A stretch of 50,492 nucleotides of DNA from Roseospira goensis (GTDB taxonomy: Bacteria; Pseudomonadota; Alphaproteobacteria; Rhodospirillales; Rhodospirillaceae). Where the stretch lies: the NCBI RefSeq assembly GCF_014197795.1, contig NZ_JACIGI010000026.1:1-50492 (forward strand), read 5' to 3'. Every line of letters starts with the position of its first letter. Position 1 is the stretch's first letter. The notes beneath the pieces are model-generated. The model had not been told where the DNA came from and did not search any database. It saw only the letters and a program-made list of their open reading frames with translations. A program made the position numbers and the translations under genes. Below, piece by piece: positions 35,599-45,663 of this stretch.

Positions 35599-36712
35599 CC
35601 AGACACTCCACGTCGCGTTGCTTCAGGGACCGGCACAGCCCTTCGGCCGTGGCGATGTCGTCGAACGGCCCGGCCCGCAGGCGGTAGAACTGGCCGCGCT
35701 CGCCCAGGTCAGCGAACACGACCACGTGCGGGACCGTGCCGAGCAGATCGGGGTGGGCGTCGGCCAGCCGGCGCCATTGCTCCTCCGCCGGTGCCCGCTC
35801 GCGGAAGGCCGCGAGCTGCACCTGCGGCCCCTGCTCCGCCGCGGCGGTCACGTTCTCGGCCGTCGGGGTCGGGGGTGGCGCGGGTGTCGGGGCGGGCGAC
35901 GGCGCGGCAGCGGTCTCAGGGGCAGTCTCGGGGGCGGTCTCGGCAGCGGTCTCGGGCATAGCCTCGGGGGACGCCTCGGGGGCCGGGGCCGGGGCCGGGG
36001 CCGCCGCGTCCCCTTCCGCCGGGCCGGTCCCCGGCACGGGAGCCGCCTCCGGGATCGCCGGTACGGGCGGCGGCCCCTCCGCCCCTGGAGCGGCCTCTGG
36101 GCCGGCCTCCGCGACCGCAGCGGGCGCGCCGAGGGCGGTCTCGGGCGGCGCGACCGGCTCGGGCTCCGGCTCCGGCGTCGGCGGCGCCACCGGCCGCGCC
36201 GGGCCGGGCAGGAGCTGCTCCACCGCCGGCGCATCCTCGACCCGCGCGGTCTCGCCCAGGCGCTCGTAGACCAGCTTGTCGGTGTCCTCGACCTGAAGGC
36301 CGCCCGGATCCGCCGGCTTGGTCTTGTAGGGCTCGGGATCGGCGGCCACGACCGGCAGCGCGGCGCGGGGTGGCGGCGGCAACGGCTGCTCGCCGACGGT
36401 GGCCATCAGGTCGCCGGTGCTGGTCGAGGTCGGCGGCACCGGCGCCAGGATCAGCCACGCCGCCCAGCCCACGACGGCCAGCCCCACCAGCACCGCCAGC
36501 GTCAGCCAGACCGCGCGCAGGCTGCCGCCGCCCCGCCGACGCGGTTCCGGGACCAGCGCGTCGTCGTCATCCAGGTCGATTTCCATGTCCTGTTGATCGG
36601 CCGCGGACATCGGGGGCGGGGCCTCGTCGTCGGGCGTTATGCGGAACAGCGCCTCGTCCAGGGCGATCGGTTCCTCCCGCCCGTCCTGTCGCGCCTTCTT
36701 CAGTCCGGGCAT
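35585..36712 (-). CDS. SPOR domain cell-division/envelope protein
   Basis: The 375-aa bitopic protein has a cytoplasmic acidic N-terminus, a membrane helix at about 69-91 (LTLAVLVGLAVVGWAAWLIL), a long Pro/Ala/Glu-rich periplasmic linker with PETAAETAPETAPETA repeats, and a C-terminal SPOR domain (QVQLAAFRERAPAEEQWRRL to FYRLRAGPFDDIATAEGLC). SPOR domains bind denuded glycan strands at the septum. The ATG at 36712 shares one base with the argS stop. Position between argS and nagZ is the usual alphaproteobacterial order. Confidence 0.93.
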   Translation of the reverse strand: MPGLKKARQDGREEPIALDEALFRITPDDEAPPPMSAADQQDMEIDLDDDDALVPEPRRRGGGSLRAVWLTLAVLVGLAVVGWAAWLILAPVPPTSTSTGDLMATVGEQPLPPPPRAALPVVAADPEPYKTKPADPGGLQVEDTDKLVYERLGETARVEDAPAVEQLLPGPARPVAPPTPEPEPEPVAPPETALGAPAAVAEAGPEAAPGAEGPPPVPAIPEAAPVPGTGPAEGDAAAPAPAPAPEASPEAMPETAAETAPETAPETAAAPSPAPTPAPPPTPTAENVTAAAEQGPQVQLAAFRERAPAEEQWRRLADAHPDLLGTVPHVVVFADLGERGQFYRLRAGPFDDIATAEGLCRSLKQRDVECLVVRE

Positions 36713-38487
36713 CAACGAAGTTCCCTGACCGGCTCCACGCCTATGATCTGCAATCCGGAGGCTATCACCGTCGCCACACCCTGGACAAGCGCGAGCCGGG
36801 CCAGCGACCGCGCCGGGTCATCGGGCACCAGGAACCGCAGTTCCGCGTCGTCCTTACCCTTGGTCCACAGACCGTGGAAGGCCGCGGCCACCTCGCCCAG
36901 AAAATACGGCACGCGGTGCGGCTCGTGGGCCTCGGCGGCGCCCTCGACCAGACGCGGCCAGCTCGCCAGCAGGCGCACCAGGTCCCGCTCCTCCGGCGCC
37001 TCAAGGACCTCGACGGCCGCGTCCGCCAGCCCGGCCGGGCTGAGGTCGCGGCCGGGGAACAGGGTCTCGGCGTGGCGCAGCACCGAACAGGCGCGGGCGT
37101 GCGCGTACTGAACGTACCACACCGGGTTGTCGCGGCTCTGCTCCGTGACCTTGGCGAAATCGAACTCCAACGCGGCGTCGTTCTTGCGCGTCAGCATGAT
37201 GAAGCGCACCACGTCCTTGCCGACGCGGTTCACGACGTCGCGCAGCGTGACGAAGGTGCCGGCGCGCTTGGACATTTTCACCGGCTCGCCGCGATCCAGC
37301 AGGGAGACGAGCTGGCACAGCTTGACGTCCAGGTGGGCGTGACCGTCGCTGACCGCGCGGACCACCGCCTGCAACCGCTTGACATAGCCGCCGTGGTCGG
37401 CGCCGAACACGTTGATGAGATCGGAAAAGCCGCGCTCCACCTTGTCGCGGTGATAGGCGATATCGCCGGCAAAGTAGGTCCAGGAGCCGTCCGACTTGCG
37501 CACCGGGCGGTCGACGTCGTCGCCGAAGCGGGTGGCGCGGAACAGGGTCTGCGGTCGCGGCTCCCAGTCCTCCGGCGTCTTGCCCTTGGGCGGCTCCAGC
37601 ACCCCGGTATAGATCAGGTCCTGCGCCTCCAGGAACGCCAGGGTGGCATCCACGCGGCCGGCCTGGACCAGCCCGCGCTCGCTGGTGAACACATCGAAGG
37701 CGACCCCGAGTGCCGCGAGGTCATCCTTGATGGCGTCCAGCATCATGGCGACGGCGCGCTCGCGCACCGGCGCCAGCCACGTCGCCTCCGGCTCATCGAC
37801 GTAGGCATCCCCGAACTCCGCGGCCAGCCTCTCGCCGACGGGCACCAGGTAGTCGCCGCCGTACTCCAGCTCCTTGCGCGCCAGCATGGCGGCAATGTCG
37901 GCCTCGCCGAGGCGGCCCAGCGCCTGGAGGTAGCGCGCGTGGGCGGCCCGCGCCAGCGCGTCCACCTGGGCGCCGGCATCGTTGATGTAGTACTCGCGCG
38001 CGACCCGGAAGCCCGCCTTCTCCAGCAGCGCCGCCAGCGCGTCGCCCACCACGGCGCCGCGCGCGTGGCCCACGTGCATGGGGCCGGTCGGGTTGGCCGA
38101 GACGAACTCCACGTTCACCCGTCGCCTGTCGCCGATCCGGCTGTCACCGTAGGCGGGGCCGGCCCGCAGGCAGTCCCGCAGGCACGTCAGCCACACCGCC
38201 GGCAGCAGGCGCAGATTGATGAAGCCCGGGCCGGCGACCGACGCCTCCGTCACGCCGGCGGCCCGCTCCAGACGCGCCGCCAGCGCCGCCGCCAGATCGC
38301 GCGGCTTCTGACCGGCCGGCTTCGCCAGCACCATGGCGGCGTTGGTCGCCATGTCGCCGTGGCTCGGATCGCGTGGCGGCTCCACGGTCACACGGCCGGT
38401 GTCCAGACCGGCGGGCAACAGGCCCTCGGCGGTCAGGGCGTCGAGTTCGGCCAGAACGATGTCCTTGTAGGCGGCGAAGATGTTCAT
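36712..38487 (-). CDS. argS: Arginyl-tRNA synthetase
   Basis: The 591-aa class I synthetase charges tRNA-Arg. It shows the N-terminal Add-1 domain (ILDGR-like start [15 protein letters not shown]), [20 protein letters not shown] (HIGH-type), [15 protein letters not shown], the KMSK loop [13 protein letters not shown] and a C-terminal DALR anticodon domain ([17 protein letters not shown] onward). The ATG at 38487 gives the family N-terminus; a GTG at 38535 overlaps the dgt stop (GTGA) but adds residues without homology. Confidence 0.97.
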   Translation of the reverse strand: MNIFAAYKDIVLAELDALTAEGLLPAGLDTGRVTVEPPRDPSHGDMATNAAMVLAKPAGQKPRDLAAALAARLERAAGVTEASVAGPGFINLRLLPAVWLTCLRDCLRAGPAYGDSRIGDRRRVNVEFVSANPTGPMHVGHARGAVVGDALAALLEKAGFRVAREYYINDAGAQVDALARAAHARYLQALGRLGEADIAAMLARKELEYGGDYLVPVGERLAAEFGDAYVDEPEATWLAPVRERAVAMMLDAIKDDLAALGVAFDVFTSERGLVQAGRVDATLAFLEAQDLIYTGVLEPPKGKTPEDWEPRPQTLFRATRFGDDVDRPVRKSDGSWTYFAGDIAYHRDKVERGFSDLINVFGADHGGYVKRLQAVVRAVSDGHAHLDVKLCQLVSLLDRGEPVKMSKRAGTFVTLRDVVNRVGKDVVRFIMLTRKNDAALEFDFAKVTEQSRDNPVWYVQYAHARACSVLRHAETLFPGRDLSPAGLADAAVEVLEAPEERDLVRLLASWPRLVEGAAEAHEPHRVPYFLGEVAAAFHGLWTKGKDDAELRFLVPDDPARSLARLALVQGVATVIASGLQIIGVEPVRELR

Positions 38488-38531
38488 CACGGGGGCTCTG
38501 GTTCTTGGACGGGGGACCGCGCCCGGGCGCG

Positions 38532-39758
38532 TCACGGCTTGACGACGGGGTCGAACAGCCGGGCGTGCTCGTCGAGCGCGAAGCGATCGGTCATGCCGGC
38601 GATATAGTCCGCGATCACCCGCGCCAGGCGGGCGCGGTCGCCGCTGGCCTGCTCGGCGCGTTGGCTCCAGGACCGCGGCAGCAGGATCGGCTCGGCCAAC
38701 AGCAGATCGAACAGGTTCCGCACCACCCGCCGGGCCTTGCTGGTCATGCGGTTGACGCGCGGGTGACGGTACATGTTGGGGAACAGGAAGTCCTTGAACC
38801 CCTGGTCATGGGCGCGCATCTCGGCCGAGAAGGCCACCAGCGGCCGGCCCAGCGCGCGGACCGCCGCGACCGAGTCCGGGCGGTCCTCGCTCCAGCGCCG
38901 GGCCGTCTCCGCGCACAGGTCGGTGACCATGGCGTTGATCAGGCGGCGCACGGACTCGTGGATCAGCCGGCTGCGCTCCAGCCCGGGATGGGCCTGCGCG
39001 ACCGCCCGGAACACCGGCCCGACCAGGGGCACCTCGCGCAGGTCGTCCTCGTCGAACAGGCCGGCGCGCAGGCCGTCGTCGATGTCGTGGGCGTTGTAGG
39101 CGATGTCGTCGGACAGCGCGGCCACCTGGGCTTCCGGTCCGGCGAAGGTGTGCAGGTCCAGGTCGTGGACGGCGGCGTACTCCTGGATCGCCAGCGGCAG
39201 CGGCTCGGCCTGATGCGGCCCGGTGAGCGGTCCGTTGTGCTTGACCAGCCCCTCCAGGGTCTCCCAGGTCAGGTTGAGACCGTCGAACGCGGCGTAGCGG
39301 TGCTCCAGCTTGGTGACGATGCGCAGACTCTGCGCGTTGTGATCGAAGCCCTCGTAGTCCCGCATGCACGCCTTGAGGGCGGTCTCGCCGGCATGGCCGA
39401 AGCAGGTATGCCCCAGGTCGTGGGCCAGCGCCAGCGCCTCCGCCAAGTCCTCGTTCAGGCCCAGCACGCGGGCGACCGAACGCGCGATCTGAGCCACCTC
39501 CAGGCTGTGGGTCAGCCGGGTACGGTAGTTCTCGCCTTCGTGATAGACGAAGACCTGGGTCTTGTACTGGAGCCGGCGGAACGCGCCCGAGTGAATAATG
39601 CGGTCGCGGTCGCGCTGGAACGCGGTCCGGGTGGCCGACTCCGCCTCCGGCACCAGCCGCCCGCGCGACCGGGCCGGGTCGCTGGCGCAGGCGGCCAGGA
39701 CTCCCTGCGGCGACGGGCGGGACGGCGACGGACCGGGGGCGGCGGAGGGCTGCATCAT
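38532..39758 (-). CDS. dgt: dGTP triphosphohydrolase-like HD protein
   Basis: The 408-aa HD-domain enzyme hydrolyses dNTPs to nucleosides and triphosphate. Motifs: [44 protein letters not shown], the HD pair [31 protein letters not shown] and [17 protein letters not shown]. The start is the first of two adjacent ATGs (39758); the ribosome site is weak (AGGGTG). It lies 44 bp upstream of argS. dNTP hydrolysis here and dNTP synthesis by nrdJ elsewhere in the window are opposing functions. Confidence 0.95.
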   Translation of the reverse strand: MMQPSAAPGPSPSRPSPQGVLAACASDPARSRGRLVPEAESATRTAFQRDRDRIIHSGAFRRLQYKTQVFVYHEGENYRTRLTHSLEVAQIARSVARVLGLNEDLAEALALAHDLGHTCFGHAGETALKACMRDYEGFDHNAQSLRIVTKLEHRYAAFDGLNLTWETLEGLVKHNGPLTGPHQAEPLPLAIQEYAAVHDLDLHTFAGPEAQVAALSDDIAYNAHDIDDGLRAGLFDEDDLREVPLVGPVFRAVAQAHPGLERSRLIHESVRRLINAMVTDLCAETARRWSEDRPDSVAAVRALGRPLVAFSAEMRAHDQGFKDFLFPNMYRHPRVNRMTSKARRVVRNLFDLLLAEPILLPRSWSQRAEQASGDRARLARVIADYIAGMTDRFALDEHARLFDPVVKP

Positions 39759-39807
39759 GATGGCGCGCACCCTACCCGCCGCCCGGGCCGGTGGCAACGG
39801 CGCGGCC

Positions 39808-39835
39808 CCATCGGCCCCTCCCCATCGGCCCCTCC
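39808..39835. repeat. 14-bp direct duplication upstream of dgt
   Basis: CCATCGGCCCCTCC is repeated exactly at 39808-39821 and 39822-39835, in the 113-bp gap between the ferredoxin gene end and the dgt start. It is probably a slippage product. Confidence 0.7.
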
Positions 39836-39871
39836 TGGGGACGTCGGTCCTAGGGGGGCGGTCCTGGCGGG

Positions 39872-40497
<626 letters not shown>

Positions 40498-42219
40498 ATG
40501 ACGCTTTCCTCGGTTTCCATCGCCCTGACCGGCAGCGGCGGTGCCGGCGTGATGACGGCGGGTCAGATCCTGCTCGACGCAGCCGCCAAGGCCGGCTTCT
40601 ACGGCCTCATGGGGCGCACCCTCGGGCCGCAGATCCGCGGCGGCGAGTCCGCCGCCCTGCTGCGCCTGGCGACCGGCCCGGTCGATGGTCCCGACGACGG
40701 CTACGACATCCTGCTCGCGTTCGACTGGGGCAACATCGAGCGCTTCCAGGATGAACTGCCGCTGAACACCGGCGGGCTGATCATCGCCGACCCGCACCAG
40801 GGCGCCGTCCCCGACATCATGCTGACCGGCGACGACATCCGGACCGCGATGGTGCCGTTCCACGACCTGGCCAAGCCGATCGCCGGCGGGCGCGTTAACA
40901 TGGTGGGCCTGGGCCTGATCGCCGCCCTGATCGGCCTCGACCCCGCCTTCCTGCTCGACCGCGTCGCCCGCCAACTCGCCGGCAAGGGCGAGGCCGCGCT
41001 GGAGGCCAGCCGGGCCGCCCTGGCGGCGGGCGCCGCGGCGGCCGCCGACATCGCCGGCGTCTCCCCCCTGGCGGCCCCGGCGCCGCGCACGGGCGACCGC
41101 TGGTCGATCACCGGCAACGATGCCGCCGGGCTGGGCGCCATCCAGGGCGGGGTTCGCTTCTGCGCGGCGTATCCGATCACGCCGGCGACCGACATCCTGG
41201 AGTGGCTGGCGCCCAATCTGCCGAAGGTCGGTGGCACACTGGTGCAGTGCGAGGACGAACTGGCGTCGATCAACATGATCATCGGCAGCAGCTTCGGCGG
41301 CACGCCCTCGCTGACCGCCACCTCCGGCCCCGGCCTGGCCCTGATGACCGAGAGCCTCGGCCTGGCGGTGGCCTCCGAGACGCCGGTGGTGGTCGTCAAC
41401 GTGCAGCGCGGCGGCCCCTCGACCGGCATCCCCACCAAGTCCGAGCAGGCCGACCTCAACATCGCGGTCAACGGCCTGCACGGCGACGCCCCGCACGTCG
41501 TCACCGCGCCGCTGTCGATCGGCGACTGCCTGTTCACGACCCAGTGGAGCGTCCATCTCGCCGAGGCCATGCAGACCGCGGTCATCGTGCTGTCGGACCA
41601 GACCCTGGGACAGTCCCGCGCCATCATCGACCCGCCCGCCGACCTGGCGTTCGTCGGCAAGCGCCGCGTGCCGGAGCGCATCGAGGCCCCGTACGAACGC
41701 TATGCCGTGACCGCCGACGGCGTCTCGCCGATGGCGTTGCCCGGCCAGGAGGGCGGCGCCTACACCGGCGACGGGCTGGAGCATGATCCCGTCGGCCATC
41801 CCTCCACGCAGACGGCGCATCACCAGGCCCAGCTCGACAAGCGCCGACGCAAGGTCGAGGGCTTCGACTACGGCGACCACTGGGCCGAGGTGGACGGCGA
41901 CCCGGACGCCGACATCGCCATCGTCACCTGGGGCTCCACCGCCGCGCCGGCCCGCGAGGCCATGGCGCGCGCCCGCGCCCTGGGTTTCAAGGTCCGTCTG
42001 GTCGCCGTGCGCCTGATCCACCCGGTGCCCGTGGACCGGCTGCGCTACGCCCTGTCCGGGGTGTCGCGGGTGCTGGTGGTGGAGCAGAACCACGACGGGC
42101 AGTACTGGCGCCACCTGCGCGCCCACATGGACCTGCCGGGGACCGTCGCGGCCCTGCACCGCCCCGGCCCGGTCGGCCTGCGTCCGCGCGAGATCCTGGC
42201 GCGGCTCCAGAGTCAGTGA
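40498..42219 (+). CDS. korA: 2-oxoacid:ferredoxin oxidoreductase, fused gamma-alpha subunit (KorA)
   Basis: The 573-aa subunit of 2-oxoglutarate (or related 2-oxoacid):ferredoxin oxidoreductase makes or cleaves the acyl-CoA bond with ferredoxin. The gamma domain occupies about 1-190 (SIALTGSGGAGVMTAGQILL, TLGPQIRGGESAALLRL) and the alpha/pyrimidine domain follows (GVRFCAAYPITPATDILEWL, SGPGLALMTESLGLA, VQRGGPSTGIPTKSEQADL). The ATG at 40498 is preceded by a weak GAAAGG. korB follows after 49 bp. The fusion and pairing are typical of the two-subunit KorAB type; substrate choice cannot be read from sequence. Confidence 0.93.
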   Translation: MTLSSVSIALTGSGGAGVMTAGQILLDAAAKAGFYGLMGRTLGPQIRGGESAALLRLATGPVDGPDDGYDILLAFDWGNIERFQDELPLNTGGLIIADPHQGAVPDIMLTGDDIRTAMVPFHDLAKPIAGGRVNMVGLGLIAALIGLDPAFLLDRVARQLAGKGEAALEASRAALAAGAAAAADIAGVSPLAAPAPRTGDRWSITGNDAAGLGAIQGGVRFCAAYPITPATDILEWLAPNLPKVGGTLVQCEDELASINMIIGSSFGGTPSLTATSGPGLALMTESLGLAVASETPVVVVNVQRGGPSTGIPTKSEQADLNIAVNGLHGDAPHVVTAPLSIGDCLFTTQWSVHLAEAMQTAVIVLSDQTLGQSRAIIDPPADLAFVGKRRVPERIEAPYERYAVTADGVSPMALPGQEGGAYTGDGLEHDPVGHPSTQTAHHQAQLDKRRRKVEGFDYGDHWAEVDGDPDADIAIVTWGSTAAPAREAMARARALGFKVRLVAVRLIHPVPVDRLRYALSGVSRVLVVEQNHDGQYWRHLRAHMDLPGTVAALHRPGPVGLRPREILARLQSQ

Positions 42220-42268
42220 GCGAGTCCGGTCCCCCATGCCCCCCAGGAGCCACCAAGGAGCGCGAACC

Positions 42269-43093
42269 ATGGACGCGGTCGTTGCCAAACCGCAGTCGTT
42301 CAAGTCCGACCTGAAACCCGTGTGGTGCCCCGGCTGTGGGGACTTCGCGGTGCTGTCCGCCATCACCCGCACCCTGACGGAACTGGGCCTGCCACCACGC
42401 GAGGTCGCCCTGATCTCCGGCATCGGCTGCTCGTCGCGGCTGCCGGCCTATACCTCTGTCTACGGCTTCCACGGCGTGCACGGCCGCGCGCTGCCGCTGG
42501 CCAGCGGCCTGAAGCTGGCGCGCCCCGATCTGACCGTGCTGTCGGTCGGCGGCGATGGCGACGGCTTCTCCATCGGGGGCAACCACTTCGTCCACGCCTG
42601 CCGACGCAACGTGGATCTGACCTACATCGTCATGGACAACAGCGTCTACGGCATGACCAAGGGCCAGGCTTCGCCCACCACGGAGGCGGACTGGACCGGC
42701 TCCAAGCTGACGCCGGAGGGGCCCGGTCTGGCGCCGTTCCGGCCGCTGGAGATGGCCCTGTCGTCGGGCGCCAGCTTCATCGCGCGCGCCTTCTCCGGCG
42801 ACCCGCTGGAGCTGACCCGCCAGCTCTGCGCCGCCATCGAGCACCGCGGCTTTTCCTTCGTGCACGTGCTCAGCCCGTGCGTCACCTACCGGCCGGAACA
42901 GAAGGGCTGGCGGGCGCGGGTGCACGGCAGTTTCGAGGCCCCGACCGCCGACCGCCGCGAGGCGTTCCTCCGGCTGCTGGACGACGACGGGTTCGCCACC
43001 GGCATCCTGTACCAGGGCCGGGAGACGCCGTTCCAGCCCACCGCCCAGGCCACCGCGCCGGTCGCGGCGCTGGGCGCCCAGTTCGCGGTCTGA
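42269..43093 (+). CDS. korB: 2-oxoacid:ferredoxin oxidoreductase beta subunit (KorB)
   Basis: The 274-aa subunit binds thiamine diphosphate and one 4Fe-4S cluster. Motifs: WCPGCGDFAVLSAI, SGIGCSSRLP, the TPP-Mg site GDGDGFSIGGNHFVHACRRN with DNSVYGMTKGQASPT, and a late cysteine in LSPCVTYRPE that likely completes the cluster. The ATG at 42269 follows AAGGAG. It is encoded 49 bp after korA and 17 bp before a ferritin-like gene. Confidence 0.96.
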   Translation: MDAVVAKPQSFKSDLKPVWCPGCGDFAVLSAITRTLTELGLPPREVALISGIGCSSRLPAYTSVYGFHGVHGRALPLASGLKLARPDLTVLSVGGDGDGFSIGGNHFVHACRRNVDLTYIVMDNSVYGMTKGQASPTTEADWTGSKLTPEGPGLAPFRPLEMALSSGASFIARAFSGDPLELTRQLCAAIEHRGFSFVHVLSPCVTYRPEQKGWRARVHGSFEAPTADRREAFLRLLDDDGFATGILYQGRETPFQPTAQATAPVAALGAQFAV

Positions 43094-43110
43094 CGGAGGC
43101 CCCGCCCCTC

Positions 43111-43638
43111 ATGCGCATGGACACGGTCTCGCCCATGGACACGCTCGAAGACTTCATCGCCCACGCCATCGCCCTGGAGGAGGACTCGGCCATCCGCTTC
43201 GACGACATGGCCGACGCGCTCGACGTGCACCAGAACCACGAGGTCACGGTCCTGTTCCGCAAGATGGCGCACTTCTCGCGCCTGCACCTGGCGGAGGCGC
43301 AGAAACTGGCGGAGGGCCTCACCCTGCCCCGCTTCAAGCCGTGGGAGTACAAGTGGCCGCAGGCGGAACCGCCCGAGACGCCGGAGCTGGACGCGACGCA
43401 CTACCTCATGACCCCGCATCACGCCCTGGTGATGGCGCTGGAGAGCGAAAAGCGCGGCCACGCGTACTACGCAGGTCTGGCGCAGAGCCACGCCAACGCC
43501 CGCATCCGGGAGTTGGCGCAGGAGTTCGCCGAGGAGGAAGCCGAGCATGTGGCCCTGCTGGAGGCCATGATGGCGAAATACCCGGCGCCGCCGGCCGACT
43601 GGGACGAGGACATGGACCCGCCGGTGTCGGTGGATTAG
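43111..43638 (+). CDS. Ferritin-like/rubrerythrin-type diiron protein
   Basis: The 175-aa four-helix protein has diiron-type segments: ALEEDSAIRFDDMADAL (helix 1), KMAHFSRLHLAEA (helix 2), ALESEKRGHAYYAGLA (helix 3) and EFAEEEAEHVALLEAMM (helix 4), with Glu and Glu-x-x-His at the expected places. No rubredoxin domain is present. It may detoxify peroxide or store iron. The ATG at 43111 is 11 nt from GGAGG; ATGs at 43117 and 43135 are alternatives. Operon position after korAB suggests protection of, or iron supply to, the oxygen-sensitive enzyme. Confidence 0.85.
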   Translation: MRMDTVSPMDTLEDFIAHAIALEEDSAIRFDDMADALDVHQNHEVTVLFRKMAHFSRLHLAEAQKLAEGLTLPRFKPWEYKWPQAEPPETPELDATHYLMTPHHALVMALESEKRGHAYYAGLAQSHANARIRELAQEFAEEEAEHVALLEAMMAKYPAPPADWDEDMDPPVSVD

Positions 43639-43648
43639 GAGACTGCCC

Positions 43649-44701
43649 GTGACCGACCTGCCGACCACCATGCGCGGCGTCTGGCTCACCGGCCATGGCG
43701 ACCTTGAGCGGCTGGAGACACGCGACGACATCCCCGTGCCCCGGCCCGGTCCGCGCGACGTCCTGATCCGGGTCGCCGCGGCCGGTGTCAACAACACCGA
43801 CATCAACACCCGGATTGGCTGGTACTCCAAGAATGACGGTGACGCGGCCGACGCCAGTTGGGCCGGCACGCCCCTGCGGTTTCCCCGCATCCAGGGCATC
43901 GACGTGTGCGGGCGCATCGTGGCTGTGGGCGCGGAGGTCCCATCCGAGCGGCTGGGCGCGCGCGTGCTGGTCGAGCCCTGCCTGCGTGAGGCCGATGGAC
44001 AGGCGCTCCAGTCCCCCTGGTACCTGGGGTCGGAATGCGACGGCGGGTTCGCGGAATACACCGTGGTCGCATCCCGGCACGCTCATGCCGTCGACAGCCC
44101 TCTGAGCGACGTCGAGCTGGCCTCCTTCCCCTGCTCCTACTCGACGGCCGAAGGCATGCTCACCCGTGCCGGCATCGTGGCAGGCGCGCGGGTGCTGGTG
44201 ACCGGTGCCTCCGGCGGTGTCGGCTCGGCCGCCGTGCAGCTCCTGAAGGCCCGCGGGGCCTCGGTCATCGCCGTGACCAGCGCCGGCAAGGTGGCGGCGC
44301 TGCGCGACCTGGGCGCCGACGAGACCCTGCTGCGCGACGACGACGTGGTCGCGGCACTCGGCCGTGACAGCGTCGACGCCGTCGTGGATCTGGTGGGTGG
44401 GCCGACGTGGCCGGCCCTGCTCGACGTCCTGCGCCCGGGTGGACGCTACGCCGTCTCGGGGGCGATCGCCGGACCGATGGTGGACCTGGACCTGCGCACG
44501 CTCTATCTCAAGGACCTGACGCTGTATGGCTGCACGGCGCTGGACCCGGAGGTCTTCCCGGCCCTCATCGGTCACATCGAAACGGGACGCATCCGGCCGA
44601 TGGTTGCCGCGACGTTTCCGCTCGACCGCATCCGGGACGCCCAGACCGCCTTCCTGTCCAAGGCGCATGTGGGAAAGATCGTCCTGACCGTGGATGCCTG
44701 A
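43649..44701 (+). CDS. Zinc-type alcohol dehydrogenase/quinone oxidoreductase family protein
   Basis: The 350-aa MDR-family NAD(P)H oxidoreductase has a GroES-like domain (VLIRVAAAGVNNTDINTR, GIDVCGRIVAVGAEV) and a Rossmann domain with GARVLVTGASGGVGSAAVQLL, DAVVDLVGG and VGKIVLTVDA at the end. The structural-zinc cysteine cluster of classical ADHs is absent, favouring the quinone-oxidoreductase side. GTG at 43649 follows AGGAGA and is 10 bp after the ferritin-like gene. The substrate is unknown. Confidence 0.88.
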   Translation: MTDLPTTMRGVWLTGHGDLERLETRDDIPVPRPGPRDVLIRVAAAGVNNTDINTRIGWYSKNDGDAADASWAGTPLRFPRIQGIDVCGRIVAVGAEVPSERLGARVLVEPCLREADGQALQSPWYLGSECDGGFAEYTVVASRHAHAVDSPLSDVELASFPCSYSTAEGMLTRAGIVAGARVLVTGASGGVGSAAVQLLKARGASVIAVTSAGKVAALRDLGADETLLRDDDVVAALGRDSVDAVVDLVGGPTWPALLDVLRPGGRYAVSGAIAGPMVDLDLRTLYLKDLTLYGCTALDPEVFPALIGHIETGRIRPMVAATFPLDRIRDAQTAFLSKAHVGKIVLTVDA

Positions 44702-44771
44702 CCGGCTCCGACGGCATCGGGACGCCCGCCACGCGCCCGCCCTCATGCCCCCGCCCGGAGGTCCTTTCCCC

Positions 44772-45491
44772 ATGACCGATTCCGCCCCACAGTCGCTCGA
44801 CGGCCCCACCCTCGCACCGGCCGCCGGCGGTCCGCCGCGCCGGCTGGTGGTCCTGCTGCACGGCTACGGCGCCGACGGCAGCGACCTGATCGCGCTGGCG
44901 CCGCATCTGGCGCCGGTGCTGCCGGATGCCGCGTTCTTCGCCCCGCATGCGCCGGAGCCCTGCGAGGTCATGCCGGTCGGGCGCCAGTGGTTCAGCTTCA
45001 CGGCCTATGACCCGGACCTGTGGCGGCGCGACGCGGCCAACCTGACCGCCGCCCTGGATGTCATGGCGGCGGGCGCGCGGGGCGCGGCGCCGGTGCTGAA
45101 CGCGTACCTGGACGGCCTGCTGGCGACCCATGACCTCGGTCCCGAGAGCCTGGCGCTGGTCGGCTTCTCCCAAGGCACCATGATGGCCCTGGACGTGGCC
45201 CTGCGCCGCTCCGCCCCGGTCGCCGCCGTGATCGGGTTCTCGGGCGCGCTGACCGGCGCGGCGAGCCTGGCGGCGGAGATCACGGCCCGCCCGCCCGTCA
45301 CCCTGGTGCACGGCGAGGACGACCCGGTCGTGCCCTTCCCCGCCCTGGGCCATGCCGAAGCGGCCCTGCGCGCCGCCAACGTGCCCGTCACGGCCCATGC
45401 CCGCCCCGGCCTGGGCCATGGCGTCGACCCCGAGGGGCTGGAGATCGCGGCGGCCGCCCTGCGCGCCGCCTGGCCCGGCGCCGACGCCTGA
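44772..45491 (+). CDS. Alpha/beta hydrolase, phospholipase/carboxylesterase family
   Basis: The 239-aa esterase of the YpfH/carboxylesterase class has VVLLHGYGADGSDLIALAP near the start, nucleophile Ser133 in GFSQGTMM, Asp184 in HGEDDPVVPF and His216 in GLGHGVDPEG. It has no signal peptide, so it is cytoplasmic. The ATG at 44772 follows GGAGGTCC. It lies 70 bp after the dehydrogenase gene and is probably co-transcribed. Confidence 0.92.
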   Translation: MTDSAPQSLDGPTLAPAAGGPPRRLVVLLHGYGADGSDLIALAPHLAPVLPDAAFFAPHAPEPCEVMPVGRQWFSFTAYDPDLWRRDAANLTAALDVMAAGARGAAPVLNAYLDGLLATHDLGPESLALVGFSQGTMMALDVALRRSAPVAAVIGFSGALTGAASLAAEITARPPVTLVHGEDDPVVPFPALGHAEAALRAANVPVTAHARPGLGHGVDPEGLEIAAAALRAAWPGADA

Positions 45492-45663
45492 GCGCGGATC
45501 GCACCAGTATCACCACCGATGAACCGTTTCGCCTTTCACGTTGTTTCCGGCCGGAGTAGGGTAAGCGTCGGCGGCAATGAAGTGTCGTTGCGTCTCGCGT
45601 CCGGCCCTTCGGACGCTGGGAGGGGTCCGGGGGGGACCGCGCACAGAACGCGGAGCGGTCGGA

